Positions 33,502-43,969 are shown, counted from the first letter of the stretch. The stretch: DNA of 64,000 nucleotides from Dermabacter vaginalis (GCF_001678905.1 NZ_CP012117.1:744001-808000), one strand, 5' to 3'. Program-made: numbers and translations. Notes: generated from the sequence alone by a model not told the origin.

Positions 33502-33922
33502 AGCTCACGAAAACACGCACCTGTTCGCTGAGGTCGCCGAGGTCGCGGGTTTCAGTGAAGCCCATGGCTTCGTAAAACGAGCGTGTGGCTTGCCCGCAGC
33601 CGGTCATGAGTACTTTTTGTCGTACGTCGCCATAGGGCTCAAACGCGCGCGAAAAGAGCTCGCGCCCGATTCCACGGCGGTGGTGACTTGGCCTCACGAG
33701 AATGTCTTGGAGATAGACGATGGTAAGTCCGTCGCCGACGATGCGGGCGAGCCCCACGAGCTCATCACCAACTCTCGCGGTGACGATCCGAAGAGAGGCA
33801 TCAATCGCTGCTTCGAGCCGGTCAGGGGTGCGAGTGTAGACCGTCCAACCGACGGAATCGTAAAGCGAAACAAGCTCTTCACGCGTGGGCACGTCATCGA
33901 TCGCGTAGGTCACGAAATCCAT
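33494..33922 (-). CDS. GNAT family N-acetyltransferase
   Basis: 142-residue GNAT with V-Y-L-Q-D-I-L-V-R-P-S-H-H-R-R-G-I-G-R-E-L-F as motif A and S-F-Y-E-A-M-G-F as motif B. The N-terminus (W-T-V-Y-T-R-T-P-D-R-L) fits the family that acetylates small amines. Substrate unknown. Confidence 0.87.
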   Translation of the reverse strand: MDFVTYAIDDVPTREELVSLYDSVGWTVYTRTPDRLEAAIDASLRIVTARVGDELVGLARIVGDGLTIVYLQDILVRPSHHRRGIGRELFSRAFEPYGDVRQKVLMTGCGQATRSFYEAMGFTETRDLGDLSEQVRVFVSFS

Positions 33923-33950
33923 GGACGCAAGCCTACCGTCGGAAATAGTG

Positions 33951-33992
33951 AAGCCCCCGCCTTCTCGCAGATACGCGAGCAGGCGGGGGCTT
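33951..33992. terminator. Bidirectional-looking hairpin terminator
   Basis: AAGCCCCCGCCT paired with AGGCGGGGGCTT around a short loop, then TTCTT. It lies just downstream of the PRC/DUF2382 gene (minus strand) and upstream of the GNAT. Confidence 0.75.
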
Positions 33993-34019
33993 CTTCGAGC
34001 CCTAGCTCCTGAAAGCTAC

Positions 34020-34952
34020 TCAGATGGTGTCGCCCTTGCGGTTGCCCTCGGCGTCAACGCCGTCGACGGCAACCTCTTCGCGCGAAACGTCGGTCGCAAC
34101 CTTCTCGGTGTCCTGAACGGTGCGGGTGCCCACGCGGACATCCTCGGTCGCAACGGTCTCCTTGTTCACGACGGGACGCTCTTCGGAGATCGACACCTCG
34201 ACCTCGTCCTCGCCGAGGGGAGCGTCGGTTGCGGTGCCGGTCGCGGGGGTGCGCTCGACCACGAACTCTTCGCGCTCAACGGGAACCTCAACGGTCTTGG
34301 TGTCGGTCACGACGTGCTTGCGAAGGCGCACGCGGCCGGTCTCGACCTTCTCGGTGCCAACGTTGACCTGCTCCTCGTGGAGGGTGATCTTCTGCTCGCC
34401 GTTGACGTCGGCAGCCTCGCGGCGATCCGCATCAGCGGCGTAGTCCTCACGGTTTACGTCGCTAGCGGCATCGCGCTCGCCAGCAGCGCCAGCAACGCCC
34501 GCGGTACCGGTAACGCCGGCGGTGCCGACGCCTTCTGCGCTTTCGTTGCCCTCGGCATTATTCGCGAGGCCCTGCTGGTTGAGTTCGCGATCCTCGCGGA
34601 CCTCGCCCGTGTTGGCGGTGGTTTCGGTGCCGTAGCCCGGGTCCTTCACGCCGTAGTAGCGGTACAGATCGTTTTCCTGCTCGGGGGTGATCTCGCCGTC
34701 CTCGCTGATGTTCGGAGCGTCCTTCACGAAGTCCTTCTCGTAGGGGACGGTGATCTCGTCGCCCGCGAGCTTCGCGTCATCGAGCGGGATGAACGTTTCG
34801 TTCGTGCCGAAAAGGCCGGTGTTCACCGTGACCCACGAGGGCTCACCGGTGCTGTTGTGGAGGTAGACCTGGCCGACCGAGCCGATCTTGTTGCCGTCGC
34901 GGTCGATAACGGTGGCCTTCTGGAGAGTGTCAATCTGGTCGCGGAGGTTCAT
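34020..34952 (-). CDS. PRC-barrel and DUF2382 domain stress protein
   Basis: 310-residue acidic, cytoplasmic-type protein. The N-terminal PRC-barrel (about 1-95) reads A-T-V-I-D-R-D-G-N-K-I-G-S-V-G-Q-V-Y and V-T-V-N-T-G-L-F-G. A low-complexity Gly/Ala/Thr linker (about 125-160) follows, and the C-terminal DUF2382 (about 180-300) has L-H-E-E-Q-V-N-V-G-T-E-K and E-R-P-V-V-N-K-E-T-V. Homologues are induced by general stress in actinobacteria, with no enzyme activity known. ATG 34952 has GGAAAGGA upstream; the longer open frame is not conserved. Confidence 0.88.
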   Translation of the reverse strand: MNLRDQIDTLQKATVIDRDGNKIGSVGQVYLHNSTGEPSWVTVNTGLFGTNETFIPLDDAKLAGDEITVPYEKDFVKDAPNISEDGEITPEQENDLYRYYGVKDPGYGTETTANTGEVREDRELNQQGLANNAEGNESAEGVGTAGVTGTAGVAGAAGERDAASDVNREDYAADADRREAADVNGEQKITLHEEQVNVGTEKVETGRVRLRKHVVTDTKTVEVPVEREEFVVERTPATGTATDAPLGEDEVEVSISEERPVVNKETVATEDVRVGTRTVQDTEKVATDVSREEVAVDGVDAEGNRKGDTI

Positions 34953-35200
34953 GGTTGGTGTCCTTTCCTCGAACGTAAGACTTTCGAGACACTGTGGGAA
35001 GCTCGTGAGCGTCTCTTGTGGAACGCTCGGAGCTCTTCTGTGCCCCAAGCAAGAACCAACTTTCCATGTGAGCCTTAGGACTTCTTCCATGAACCCTGAC
35101 TGCCGCGTGACAGTAGGCTTGTGATGAGCTGGGAGCATTGGGGCTAGCCTGAATGCTCTACGCGTAGGGCTTTCAACTTCGCATGCGGAACAATGGGGCA

Positions 35201-35731
35201 ATGGACTTGGATGTGCGACATGCCCGCCTCTCCGATGCGTTCGCTGTTAGCGAATTTGCGGCGCGAACCTTCCCCTTGGCGTGCCCGCCGACGCTTGCAA
35301 GAGCCCACATCGACGCCCATATCCGTGAGAATCTTTCTCCCAAACAATTTGATGTGCACATCGCCCATCCGGACCACGATGTACTCGCGGCAGCCGTCGG
35401 ACCTGAAATCCTTGGGTACGCACTCGCACTTTTCGGGCCTGACGGTTCCCCCGCTCCGGGCCTTGGCGTCACGCTCAACCCCGCGGGCCTCCTTTCAAAG
35501 TGCTACACGGACCCAAAGGTGCACGGCACCAAAGCAGGGGCCAGCCTCCTTGTCGCGGCCGAAGAGCGCGCTCGTGAACGCCACGCGGAAGGCCTATGGC
35601 TCAATACCAATGCGCAGAACATCCGGGCGCAGCGTTTCTACCGCAAGCACGGATTCAGTTGCGTTGGCAATATCGATTTCGTCGTGGGAGGGATTGTGCA
35701 CCACGACCCCGTGTTCGAAAAGCGGGTTTAG
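35201..35731 (+). CDS. GNAT family N-acetyltransferase (RimI-like)
   Basis: About 176-residue [12 protein letters not shown] at the N-terminus, [20 protein letters not shown] as motif A, and [18 protein letters not shown] as motif B, typical of RimI-like enzymes. ATG 35201 is preferred over one 18 bp upstream. Its stop overlaps the stop of the convergent phosphate transporter gene. Confidence 0.85.
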   Translation: MDLDVRHARLSDAFAVSEFAARTFPLACPPTLARAHIDAHIRENLSPKQFDVHIAHPDHDVLAAAVGPEILGYALALFGPDGSPAPGLGVTLNPAGLLSKCYTDPKVHGTKAGASLLVAAEERARERHAEGLWLNTNAQNIRAQRFYRKHGFSCVGNIDFVVGGIVHHDPVFEKRV

Positions 35732-37326
35732 CCGAAAACGGCCCTCAGGGTCACGATGCCCACCGCGCCGATGGCAGCCGCCGCCGGAAGCGTAATGACC
35801 CAGGCGAGGGCAATCGGTTTCATGAGTTTCCAGTTCGCCGCCTTGTTCACGAGACCGATGCCGAGGATTGCGCCGATCAGGATGTGAGTCGAGGAGACCG
35901 GAATACCAATCATCGACGCCCCCATCACGACGCCCGCGGCGGAAAGTTCGGCGGCAAAGCCGGAGGCGGGGTGCATCTTCGTGAGGCCCGTACCAACGGT
36001 CTTGATGACGTTGCGGCCGATGAACCACAGGCCACAGATCAGGCCTATGCCGGCGCTCAGCATGAGTGCTGCGGGCACCGTTGCGTCGGCGGAGATTGTG
36101 CCGGTCTTGAGAACGTCGAGCACCGCGGCAAACGGGCCAACGGCGTTCGCGATGTCGTTCGATCCGTGGCTGAAGGCGAACGCCGAGGCGGTGAACACCT
36201 GCATCCACGAGAACAGGAGGAAGGTCGAGCGGGAGAGATCTTCTTTCTTGAGGGTTTTCGCGAAAATGAACACGGCCATCCACACGGCAGCACCCACCAT
36301 CGCCATGATGAGGATGTTGCCCGCGTTATCGATGTCGAGGTGCAGGTTCTTCAGGCCTTTGAAGAGGAGCATAGAAGAGATCACGATCGAGCCTGCAGCC
36401 GCAAGGAGAGGAACCCACGTGTCGAGGGCGCGGTGGGCGTTGATGTGCTCGGCGCGCTCTTCAATGTCGTGGAGTTCGCGGTAGTAGTCCGAGTCAAGAT
36501 CTTCAACGTTGTAATCGGGGTCCGACTGAATCGTCGACGCGTCGCGCGCCATCGCGTTCGTGTAAGCGATCTGCTGGATCTCCGTGAGGCGTTCGAATGC
36601 CTTCTTGTGTTTTTCACGGTGCGCAGCGCGGTCGATCTTGAGCTGGCGGAGCTTTTCATCGGCTTCTTCGTTGTACACGAGGATGTAGCGCTTGATCGCC
36701 CCGAAGAGAATGTAGGCGACGATCCCGCCGAGGAGAGGTGACGCGACCCAGGACAGCGCGATCTTGCCGATTTCGCCCCACTGCACCATGTCGAAACCAC
36801 CGGTGCCCGTGACGAGTCCGAGTGTCACGGCCGCGCCAACGATGCCGCCGACGATCGAGTGGGTCGTCGAGACGGGCCAGCCCATCTTCGTCGCCACGAG
36901 GAGCCAGAGAGCCGCGCCAAGGAGAGCCGACATCATGATGAAGGCAAAGTCGATTGGCTGGACGGTGAAGGCGTTGAGGTCAACGATGCCACTTCGCACA
37001 GTCTCGGTGACATCGCCGCCCGCGATCACGGCGCCGCTCACTTCGAAGATCGCGGCAACCATGAGTGCCTGCTTCATGCTGAGCGTTCCCGCGCCCACGG
37101 ACGTGCCGAACGAGTTGGCGACATCGTTGCCGCCGATGTTGAACGCCATGAACAGGCCCACGACGATGGTCGTGATGAGGATGCCCCACGATCCAGTGCC
37201 GGTGTAGCCAAGCGCCCAGTAGATGCACAAAATGAGCGTGCCGAGTGTGAGGACACCGAAGGCAAGGTGCCAATTGCGATCGGGGCCAAGGAACTGGCGC
37301 TTTGGTTCGAGGACGTCGTGAGACAT
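35728..37326 (-). CDS. pit: Inorganic phosphate transporter, PiT family
   Basis: 532-residue PHO-4/PiT symporter of the plasma membrane taking up metal-phosphate. Both signature repeats are present: [14 protein letters not shown] (about 55-68) and [13 protein letters not shown] (near 385). A charged central cytoplasmic loop (about 215-300, [14 protein letters not shown]) separates the two halves. ATG 37326 has GAAGGA upstream; another ATG lies 9 bp before it. No PhoU-like gene accompanies it. Confidence 0.92.
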   Translation of the reverse strand: MSHDVLEPKRQFLGPDRNWHLAFGVLTLGTLILCIYWALGYTGTGSWGILITTIVVGLFMAFNIGGNDVANSFGTSVGAGTLSMKQALMVAAIFEVSGAVIAGGDVTETVRSGIVDLNAFTVQPIDFAFIMMSALLGAALWLLVATKMGWPVSTTHSIVGGIVGAAVTLGLVTGTGGFDMVQWGEIGKIALSWVASPLLGGIVAYILFGAIKRYILVYNEEADEKLRQLKIDRAAHREKHKKAFERLTEIQQIAYTNAMARDASTIQSDPDYNVEDLDSDYYRELHDIEERAEHINAHRALDTWVPLLAAAGSIVISSMLLFKGLKNLHLDIDNAGNILIMAMVGAAVWMAVFIFAKTLKKEDLSRSTFLLFSWMQVFTASAFAFSHGSNDIANAVGPFAAVLDVLKTGTISADATVPAALMLSAGIGLICGLWFIGRNVIKTVGTGLTKMHPASGFAAELSAAGVVMGASMIGIPVSSTHILIGAILGIGLVNKAANWKLMKPIALAWVITLPAAAAIGAVGIVTLRAVFG

Positions 37327-37706
37327 GAGGAACAATCCTTCGAGGGTGAGGAGTGGACCGCATCATGATGCATCGGCAGAGCAACTGAAAGGTTACGCGC
37401 ACTTTGCCTTTGGGTGGATATTCCCAGTCTGTTGGCCATGACTTTCACAAAGTACGTGGGGTAGACGGCTGGATTCTGCGCGGGCGAAAGCCGAGGAAGG
37501 GACGATGGCGGCGAGGGGGGCAAGGGTTCTTCTCCTTCTCGGTTGTGCTGTTAGCCATCACGGTGCCTGTGCTGCATGAAACTGCCATGAGGCGAAAATG
37601 AAGAAACCTTCATGTACTGGGAGCGCTAGAGTTAAACGGGCGCACGCCCGGCTGTTTCTGGTGCGGGGCCGTTCACATACGAGACGCAGCGAAGAGAGAA
37701 GGATCC
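37327..37706. other. Divergent intergenic region
   Basis: 380 bp between pit and the exporter gene. It contains promoters for both by position and a small ATGAAG-AA-CCTTCAT dyad near 37597. No gene or RNA is recognised. Confidence 0.4.
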
Positions 37707-38942
37707 ATGCGAGACGAGCGGATGCGGGCTCTCGCAACCGCGGCACGAACCCTCGTGGGGTACGGCCACCTCACGTCGGAGGCAATCTCCGCGGTCGAAT
37801 CCCTGAGCGCTCGACTCGGCTTGCCGGTGCGGTGCATCGTTGAATGGAACCGCGTCGTCCTCGTCGATCTCGACGGCCTTGCTCATACAACCGTGCACGT
37901 GCGACCCGAGGCAATCAACATGGCGCGCGTGAACGCGACGCTACGAGCGATTGATTCGCTTCCGGCCGGCGGGGCCATCGGCGATCGTGAACTCGCGCGG
38001 CTCAATTCTCGGCTGGACGAAGCGGCTTCGATTTCGCACGCCCCGCTATGGCTTTTCGTCCTCGCCTGCATTGCGGGTGCCTGGGGGCTCGCCCTGATCT
38101 ACGGGGCGCGGAGCCCTCTGTCCTACGTCCTGATGGCGATTGCCGCGGGAGTGGGCGGGGTTGTGAGACGCTGGCTCGGATCCCACGGGATTGCCGTGCC
38201 GGGCCAGGCGCTTGCGGCTGCCATGCTCGCGGGGATTCTGGGCGGAGTCGCCGATCACCTCGGTATCGCCTCGACAGCCCGGCTCGTGGCGGTGTGCCCC
38301 GCCATGATTCTCGTGCCGGGCCCCCACCTCATCAACGGCGCGCTCGACGTCACAGGCAAGAACGTCACGGTGGGGTGGCATCGCCTTGTGTATGGCGGCA
38401 TCATCCTCGCGGCGATCAGCGGCGGACTCGTCGTGGGCCTTCTCTTGGTCGGGAGCGACCTCCCCGTTACGGCAGGAGCTCGCACGCCTTCGCTGTGGGT
38501 CGATGCGCTCGCGGCAGCGCTCGCCGCAATGGCGTTCAGCGTCTATTTCTCCATGCCGCTCACGCAGGCGGCATGGCCCATCCTCGTCGGGGGAATTATC
38601 CATGCAGGCCGTTGGATTCTCATGGTCGTGTGCGGCGTCAACGTCATCAACGGCGACCTCGCGGCGTGCATCCTCGCCGGGCTCGTGTTAAGCGCCGTTG
38701 CGCACCGCAAACGGCTGTCGTTCGCAGGCGTCGGATTTGCCGCGATCGTTGCACTTGTGCCCGGCATCTACCTCTTCAGGGCTGTTGCGGGGATGGTGCA
38801 GCTGACGGCGCGGCCCAACACGGTTGTCGTGGTCGGCGTCGCGCAGGATTTCTCCACCGCCCTGCTGATCCTCGCGGCAATGACCTTTGGGCTCATCCTT
38901 TCCCATGGTTTTATCATGAGGTGGCGCGCGGTCGCGCGGTAG
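37707..38942 (+). CDS. ThrE-family threonine/serine exporter
   Basis: 411-residue ThrE-type exporter: a cytoplasmic N-terminal domain (about 1-115, DUF1212) followed by ten or so hydrophobic segments. The first half ends in P-G-P-H-L-I-N-G-A-L-D (about 203-213), a ThrE hallmark, and the second half resembles DUF3815. Both halves are fused here as in Corynebacterium ThrE. It probably exports small amino acids; the exact substrate is inferred. Confidence 0.85.
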   Translation: MRDERMRALATAARTLVGYGHLTSEAISAVESLSARLGLPVRCIVEWNRVVLVDLDGLAHTTVHVRPEAINMARVNATLRAIDSLPAGGAIGDRELARLNSRLDEAASISHAPLWLFVLACIAGAWGLALIYGARSPLSYVLMAIAAGVGGVVRRWLGSHGIAVPGQALAAAMLAGILGGVADHLGIASTARLVAVCPAMILVPGPHLINGALDVTGKNVTVGWHRLVYGGIILAAISGGLVVGLLLVGSDLPVTAGARTPSLWVDALAAALAAMAFSVYFSMPLTQAAWPILVGGIIHAGRWILMVVCGVNVINGDLAACILAGLVLSAVAHRKRLSFAGVGFAAIVALVPGIYLFRAVAGMVQLTARPNTVVVVGVAQDFSTALLILAAMTFGLILSHGFIMRWRAVAR

Positions 38943-38951
38943 GGGCGGTCG

Positions 38952-39596
38952 CTAGCCCTCGACCTTGCGCTTCGCCTCGCGTAAGAGAGTCGCGTATTCG
39001 GTCGCGCTCATCGACACTTCGGGCATATTGCGAAGCCCGTAGTGGGCCTTGCCATCGGCATCGTGCTCAAACTTCCACGCGAGCGGGAACCCTGCGCGGG
39101 CAGCCTTGCGGCGCGGCCACGCAAGAACGCCGGGGATCACGCGTTCACTCTTGAGTCCGAGCGCTGCGACGATCTCTGACGCTCCGAGCGTGTTCGGCGC
39201 AGCGTCCATAAAGAGGGTAAAAATATCTCGCTCGTTGCGTTTGAGGGAACGCCACCACTCAATGGCACCGTCAAGCAAGTCCTGATCACTCGAGGTGGGG
39301 CGGATGGCAGCGACGCTGCGGCGCGGGTTTTCCGGCACAGGGGGAGTGCGGTCCGACGCCTGTTTTGCCTCGTCCATGCTTCGGTTCACGGCGCGCTCGC
39401 CGCCTGGACTTTGAGGCGCGCTTGCGGCGGGGCGAGTTTCCGCAAGGGCGCCGCCTTCGGTCGCGGGCTTTTTGCGCACGTTGTCATTCGCCTTGGGCCA
39501 GGCGGCGTCGCTCCCCGCGAGCCACGTGCCAAAACGCGTGTAGAAATCGGCGAGCCGATCTTCGGGGACGAGAACCTTTACCTCATGCATGACCAT
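38952..39596 (-). CDS. Hypothetical protein with C-terminal winged-helix-like domain
   Basis: 214 residues. The N-terminus (E-V-K-V-L-V-P-E-D-R-L-A-D-F-Y-T-R-F-G-T-W) looks like a short alpha/beta domain, the middle (about 40-105) is disordered and Pro/Ala-rich, and the C-terminal 105 residues (L-G-A-S-E-I-V-A-A-L-G-L, W-P-R-R-K-A-A-R-A-G-F-P-L) look like a winged helix. I do not recognise it with certainty; it may belong to the DUF6416 group. Confidence 0.65.
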   Translation of the reverse strand: MVMHEVKVLVPEDRLADFYTRFGTWLAGSDAAWPKANDNVRKKPATEGGALAETRPAASAPQSPGGERAVNRSMDEAKQASDRTPPVPENPRRSVAAIRPTSSDQDLLDGAIEWWRSLKRNERDIFTLFMDAAPNTLGASEIVAALGLKSERVIPGVLAWPRRKAARAGFPLAWKFEHDADGKAHYGLRNMPEVSMSATEYATLLREAKRKVEG

Positions 39597-39649
39597 AGGG
39601 CAATTCTAGGCCGCATCGAACGGCGTCGTGCCCTTTCGCTGCCGTGTCC

Positions 39650-42277
39650 CTATGCGCGTGGTGCCGCGTCTTTCGGAGCCACCACCCGGTCGAGAACGGC
39701 GAGCAGCGCAGGCAGAACTCCCACGATCAGGATGATCGCCGCCAACGCCCCGATCGCGATGGTTCGACAGATTTGGGCAACCGTCGGATTTGAGAACAGA
39801 AAACCGATCGCGCCGGTCACCAGCACCATGATGAGGCCCGAGGTGAGGATTGTGTGAATCGAACCGTCATAGGCGCGCGCAAGCGAATCTCGCACCCCGT
39901 GCTTCTGCCGCGCCTCCCGGTAGTACGTCGTGAGGACGATCGCGTAATCGATCGTGGCTCCCATCAAAATGCACTGCACGATGAGCATCGCGAGGTAGTA
40001 CATGCTGTATCCCTGGAGCCCGACGGTGCTCACGGTGAGAAAGACGCCCACCTGCACAAGCAACACAAGAATCGCCGGCACTGCGATCGAGCGGAACGTG
40101 AGCGCCACAATGATGAATATCGCGGCCGCAGTGAAAAGCGCGATCTTCACATTTTCCGCGCCGAATCCCGCGCGCATTTCGTACACCATCACGGAGGCGC
40201 CCACGAAGAAATGCTCACCGGGAACCTTGGCGTCTGCGAGATCGACGAGATTCTCGACGAACGCGAGAGTTTCCGGGCTTTCCTTCGGGTAGTCAGTACG
40301 GATAATCAAGCGCGAGAACTCGGTTCCCACGAACCGCGTGCGAACATCGCCGATGTCTGCTGCGGCGTTCTCGAGTTGGGAGACCTGCTCAGTGCTCAGT
40401 TGCCCCTCAAATCGCCCGCCCTGCCCGGACTCCTCGAGCAGGAAGTGCACGAGGCCATCGATCGACATCGTCCAGGACGGATCCGATTCATGAAGCGCGC
40501 GGTGCAGCATGAAGAGCTGAGTGAGATCGTCTTCATTGAGAGGAGCCGCGTCGCTCGCGCCGCCTGCGTGGCCGCCCTCGCTCTCGCGCTCCTTCATGCT
40601 GTTCAGGGCCGACGCTAGCTGCCCCGGGGTGAACTCACGGCCCCGAACGTCACCGGGGACCTGACCTGACTCGAGTGCGTGCTCGAGAGCGTCGACTCCT
40701 TCAAACCGGCCGATGCTGCCCGAGGTGAAAGAGGCGAGTCCGCCCCTCTGGCTGAGGTTTTCAGCCTCGCGAGCGGCAGCCACGAATTCTCGTAGCGTCA
40801 TCGTCCCCGCCTGACCGTCGTGGTAGGCGAAATACACCATCGAAAGGGCCGTGTCGTTGAGGGCCAAGGAGCCGTCGGACCCGTCCGTGCTCCCACTCGC
40901 GCTCCGGGAGTCGTGCGAGCCCCCAAATTCCTCCAGGGTGCTTTTCATCTCGCCCTTCGTGAGAGGCGCCCCGACGGTCGTGGGGTAGCCCATCACGCTG
41001 ATCGCGTGCGGATCGCGCTTCGCGGCATCAGCAATCTCATGAATGTGCTCAGCGTTCGAATTGAGGTAGACGAGCGCGATGTCGTTATCGGGGGCGAAAT
41101 GCTCGGCGACCCGGTCGGGGGTCGAAAGGGTGTACGCCGTCTCCGTGCGGGACTGGAGAAACGCGGAACCCGCGAGAATGGCGATGAACACAGCGAGCAC
41201 GACCCATCGTGCAGCGTGCTCGAGCCGAGCGAGCACGCCCAGGCGGGGACTGAGGAACGGTTTTGGTGTGCGCGCTATCAAGGCGTCGCACATGACAAGG
41301 AGCGCGGGAAGGACCGTGAAAACGGTCAGCATCGAGATCGCCACGCCCTTGGCAAGGACGATGCCAAGGTCAGCGCCAACCTTGAAGCTCATGAAGATGA
41401 GCATGAGAAGGCCAACGATGGTCGTGATCGATGCCGAGGCGATTGCGCTGAAGGCCTTGGGCAGGGCTCGGCGCATGGCGATTGCGCTCGCCTCCGGTAC
41501 GGAGTCCACACCGCGGCTTTTCTGCGCGGCGCGTTCTTGCCGATACCGATTGGCGAGGATGATCGAGTAATCCATCGACAAGACGAGCTGGAGGATCGCG
41601 GCAATCGAAAACGTCACTTCGGCGATTTCGCCAAGGAAGACGTTGGATCCCATGTTGAGCAGCACGGCGATGCCGATCGTCGCGAGATAGAGCAGAGGCT
41701 CGATCCACGACGCACTCATCGCGATGAGGATTGCGGCGAGCAGGGCGACGGCTATGGCCGCGATCCACAGGGGAAGCTCACCGCTCGTCGACGGATTATC
41801 GCTCGTGAAAGTGAGGGGGTGCCCGTTCAGTCCGGACTCGCTCAGTGCGGAGAGTTCCTCGGCTAGGGATGTCGCCGCCGGGTCTGCGTAGTCGGATTCG
41901 GAGGAGACGACGAAGAGTGTGTGGTCACCGTTGATGTATCGAGCTGGGTCGCCGTCGGCAGCAGTGGCATTCGTTGAGGAGGTGACGCGGTGAGCCCCCT
42001 CAAGCTTCTCGAGGGCAGCGAGGGCCTCTGTGCGCTCCGAGTCGTCAGCGAGTCCCTCCACCATGACTCGAAATGTCGAAAGATCGGGGTCATCGAACTG
42101 GTCGGTGAGGACTTCGGTACCTGCGCGCATCGGTGATGCGGATGGCAGGTACTTCGCCATGTCGGCATTCACGTCGACGAAGGGAATCAATGCGCCAAAG
42201 AACACCGCGCACAATGCCGCAAGGGCGACGATGAGGTGCCGCGCGCGAACGATGAGAGACGCACAATAATCAAGCAT
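39650..42277 (-). CDS. MMPL/RND-superfamily transporter
   Basis: 875-residue exporter with two repeats of one TM helix, a large extracytoplasmic domain and five TM helices. The RND hallmarks appear in each half: L-V-L-S-M-D-Y-S-I-I-L-A-N-R-Y-R (first) and Q-C-I-L-M-G-A-T-I-D-Y-A-I-V-L-T-T-Y-Y (second), each with the conserved D-Y proton-relay motif. It resembles SSD-type MMPL proteins that move lipids or hydrophobic compounds. ATG 42277 is supported by AGGAG 5 bases upstream. Confidence 0.9.
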   Translation of the reverse strand: MLDYCASLIVRARHLIVALAALCAVFFGALIPFVDVNADMAKYLPSASPMRAGTEVLTDQFDDPDLSTFRVMVEGLADDSERTEALAALEKLEGAHRVTSSTNATAADGDPARYINGDHTLFVVSSESDYADPAATSLAEELSALSESGLNGHPLTFTSDNPSTSGELPLWIAAIAVALLAAILIAMSASWIEPLLYLATIGIAVLLNMGSNVFLGEIAEVTFSIAAILQLVLSMDYSIILANRYRQERAAQKSRGVDSVPEASAIAMRRALPKAFSAIASASITTIVGLLMLIFMSFKVGADLGIVLAKGVAISMLTVFTVLPALLVMCDALIARTPKPFLSPRLGVLARLEHAARWVVLAVFIAILAGSAFLQSRTETAYTLSTPDRVAEHFAPDNDIALVYLNSNAEHIHEIADAAKRDPHAISVMGYPTTVGAPLTKGEMKSTLEEFGGSHDSRSASGSTDGSDGSLALNDTALSMVYFAYHDGQAGTMTLREFVAAAREAENLSQRGGLASFTSGSIGRFEGVDALEHALESGQVPGDVRGREFTPGQLASALNSMKERESEGGHAGGASDAAPLNEDDLTQLFMLHRALHESDPSWTMSIDGLVHFLLEESGQGGRFEGQLSTEQVSQLENAAADIGDVRTRFVGTEFSRLIIRTDYPKESPETLAFVENLVDLADAKVPGEHFFVGASVMVYEMRAGFGAENVKIALFTAAAIFIIVALTFRSIAVPAILVLLVQVGVFLTVSTVGLQGYSMYYLAMLIVQCILMGATIDYAIVLTTYYREARQKHGVRDSLARAYDGSIHTILTSGLIMVLVTGAIGFLFSNPTVAQICRTIAIGALAAIILIVGVLPALLAVLDRVVAPKDAAPRA

Positions 42278-42501
42278 CCCGGCTCCTGCTGTTGTCACTG
42301 GTGAGGTGCCTATCGTGAGGATCGGCGACTACAAGCGAGGGGATGGCCAGTTTATACACTCGGTAGTAGCTTTGCGAATCTCACCCCTAGAATGGAGCTA
42401 CGACCGGTGGGTCCCGTAAGGGCCGACGGGGGAGAAAACAACGCACACACCGCCGGCCAAGTGTCGGTGCAATCCGGGAATACCGGGGAAATGAGGACAC
42501 C

Positions 42502-43014
42502 GTGACTGGCGCCTACCACGCCGACTCGAGCGATCTGCAGGTCAAGGAGGTCCTCACGTGGGACACCTTCGGCACCGCGAGTCGCGAGCTTGCCCAGGCC
42601 ATCGCCGATTCGGATTTCGAGCCCGAAATCATCATTGCGGTGGCGCGCGGCGGTCTTCTGCCAGCGGGGTCCCTCGCTTACGCTCTGGGACTCAAACTTG
42701 CCGACGCTATCAACGTCGAGTTTTACACCGACGTGCACGAGACCCTTCCCGATCCGGTCCTTCTCGCGCCGCTCCTTGACACCGAGGCTATTGAAGGCAA
42801 GCGCCTGCTCGTCGTCGACGATGTTGCCGATTCCGGCCGCACCCTCGCGCTCGTACTCGAGCTTCTCGAGGCTCAAGGAGCCGAGGCGCGCTCCGCGGTC
42901 CTGTACTCGAAGCCGACGTCGGTTGTCGAGCCGCACTTCGTGTGGAAGCACACCGCCGACTGGATCGTGTTCCCCTGGTCGGCTGAACCGCCAGTCACCC
43001 CCACGGAAAAGTAG
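42502..43014 (+). CDS. Phosphoribosyltransferase (xanthine-guanine type)
   Basis: 170-residue type I PRTase. The PRPP loop is L-L-V-V-D-D-V-A-D-S-G-R-T-L (about 101-114), and I-I-I-A-V-A-R-G-G-L-L-P-A-G near residue 45 is the second PRPP-contacting loop. The overall form is like Gpt-type purine salvage enzymes (hypoxanthine/xanthine/guanine to nucleotide). GTG start. A 200-bp upstream leader is discussed as a finding. Confidence 0.85.
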   Translation: MTGAYHADSSDLQVKEVLTWDTFGTASRELAQAIADSDFEPEIIIAVARGGLLPAGSLAYALGLKLADAINVEFYTDVHETLPDPVLLAPLLDTEAIEGKRLLVVDDVADSGRTLALVLELLEAQGAEARSAVLYSKPTSVVEPHFVWKHTADWIVFPWSAEPPVTPTEK

Positions 43015-43033
43015 GCGGCCGGCCTCGCTGGCG

Positions 43034-43969
43034 CTAGTGGGCTTTCTTCCCCCACGGGATCAGCGCCCACACGCCAGCCACGACGGCGCCCCACGCGAGG
43101 CCGAACACCAGGGCGCACAGCGTATCGACGAGCCAGGCGAGCACGCCGCCTACGCCCGCGATTCCCTCGACACCCTCAGCGAGGTGGTGAACGAGGGCGT
43201 ACGGTGCGTGCAGCCCGAGTTCGTCGAGGCCCGTGAGCATGATGTGACCTCCCACCCACAGCATGGCGAACATGCCGACGTAGCTGATGATGGTCATGAC
43301 GACAGGCATAGCCCGCACAAGCCATGCGCCGAACGTCTTCGCGGCGCCTGAGTCTCGTTTCGTGAGCGCGAGCCCAACGTCATCCATCTTCACGAGGAGC
43401 CCCACGACGCCGTAAACGGCGAGAGTGATGACAATCGCGACGACCACGAGGATGAGGGCACGGTCCACGAGGGGCTGGTCAGCGACCTCGTTGAGAGAGA
43501 TCACCATAATCTCGGCGGAGAGGATGAAGTCGGTGCGCACGGCCCCCGATACGACCTTCTTTTCGGCCTCTTCGCCTTTCACGACGGAGGGTTCTGAGTC
43601 CTTGGCGGCCTTATCGCCCGTCACGAGCTCCCAAATCTTGTGCGCGCCCTCGAAGCATAGGTACGTTCCGCCGAGCATGAGAAGCGGCGTGAGGACCCAC
43701 GGCGCAAACTGCGAAAGGAGGAGTGCGAACACGAGGATGATGGCCTTGTTGAGCAAGGAGCCCTTCGTGATTTTCCAAATGATCGGCAGCTCGCGCTTGG
43801 GGTTGACGCCGCGCACGTATTGCGGAGCTACGGCTGCGTCGTCAACGACGACTCCCGCTGCCTTGGCGCTGACCTTCATTGATGCGGCGGCAACATCGTC
43901 CGCATTGGCCGCGGCCATGCGCGCGAGGGCGGCGATATCGTCGAGCAGTGCGGCAAAGCCAATGGCCAT
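43034..43969 (-). CDS. DUF808 family inner-membrane protein
   Basis: 311-residue membrane protein of the YedI/DUF808 family, function unknown. The N-terminus (M-A-I-G-F-A-A-L-L-D-D-I-A-A-L) is the family signature, and L-M-L-G-G-T-Y-L-C-F-E-G-A-H-K and D-F-I-L-S-A-E-I-M-V-I-S-L are internal conserved blocks. ATG 43969 has GGAAGG upstream. Confidence 0.9.
   Translation of the reverse strand: MAIGFAALLDDIAALARMAAANADDVAAASMKVSAKAAGVVVDDAAVAPQYVRGVNPKRELPIIWKITKGSLLNKAIILVFALLLSQFAPWVLTPLLMLGGTYLCFEGAHKIWELVTGDKAAKDSEPSVVKGEEAEKKVVSGAVRTDFILSAEIMVISLNEVADQPLVDRALILVVVAIVITLAVYGVVGLLVKMDDVGLALTKRDSGAAKTFGAWLVRAMPVVMTIISYVGMFAMLWVGGHIMLTGLDELGLHAPYALVHHLAEGVEGIAGVGGVLAWLVDTLCALVFGLAWGAVVAGVWALIPWGKKAH

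Noticed and set aside
34020-35078. Long plus-strand frame opposite the PRC/DUF2382 gene
   Set aside because: It is a shadow of the GC-rich minus-strand gene, which has clear domains, a start and a ribosome-binding site.
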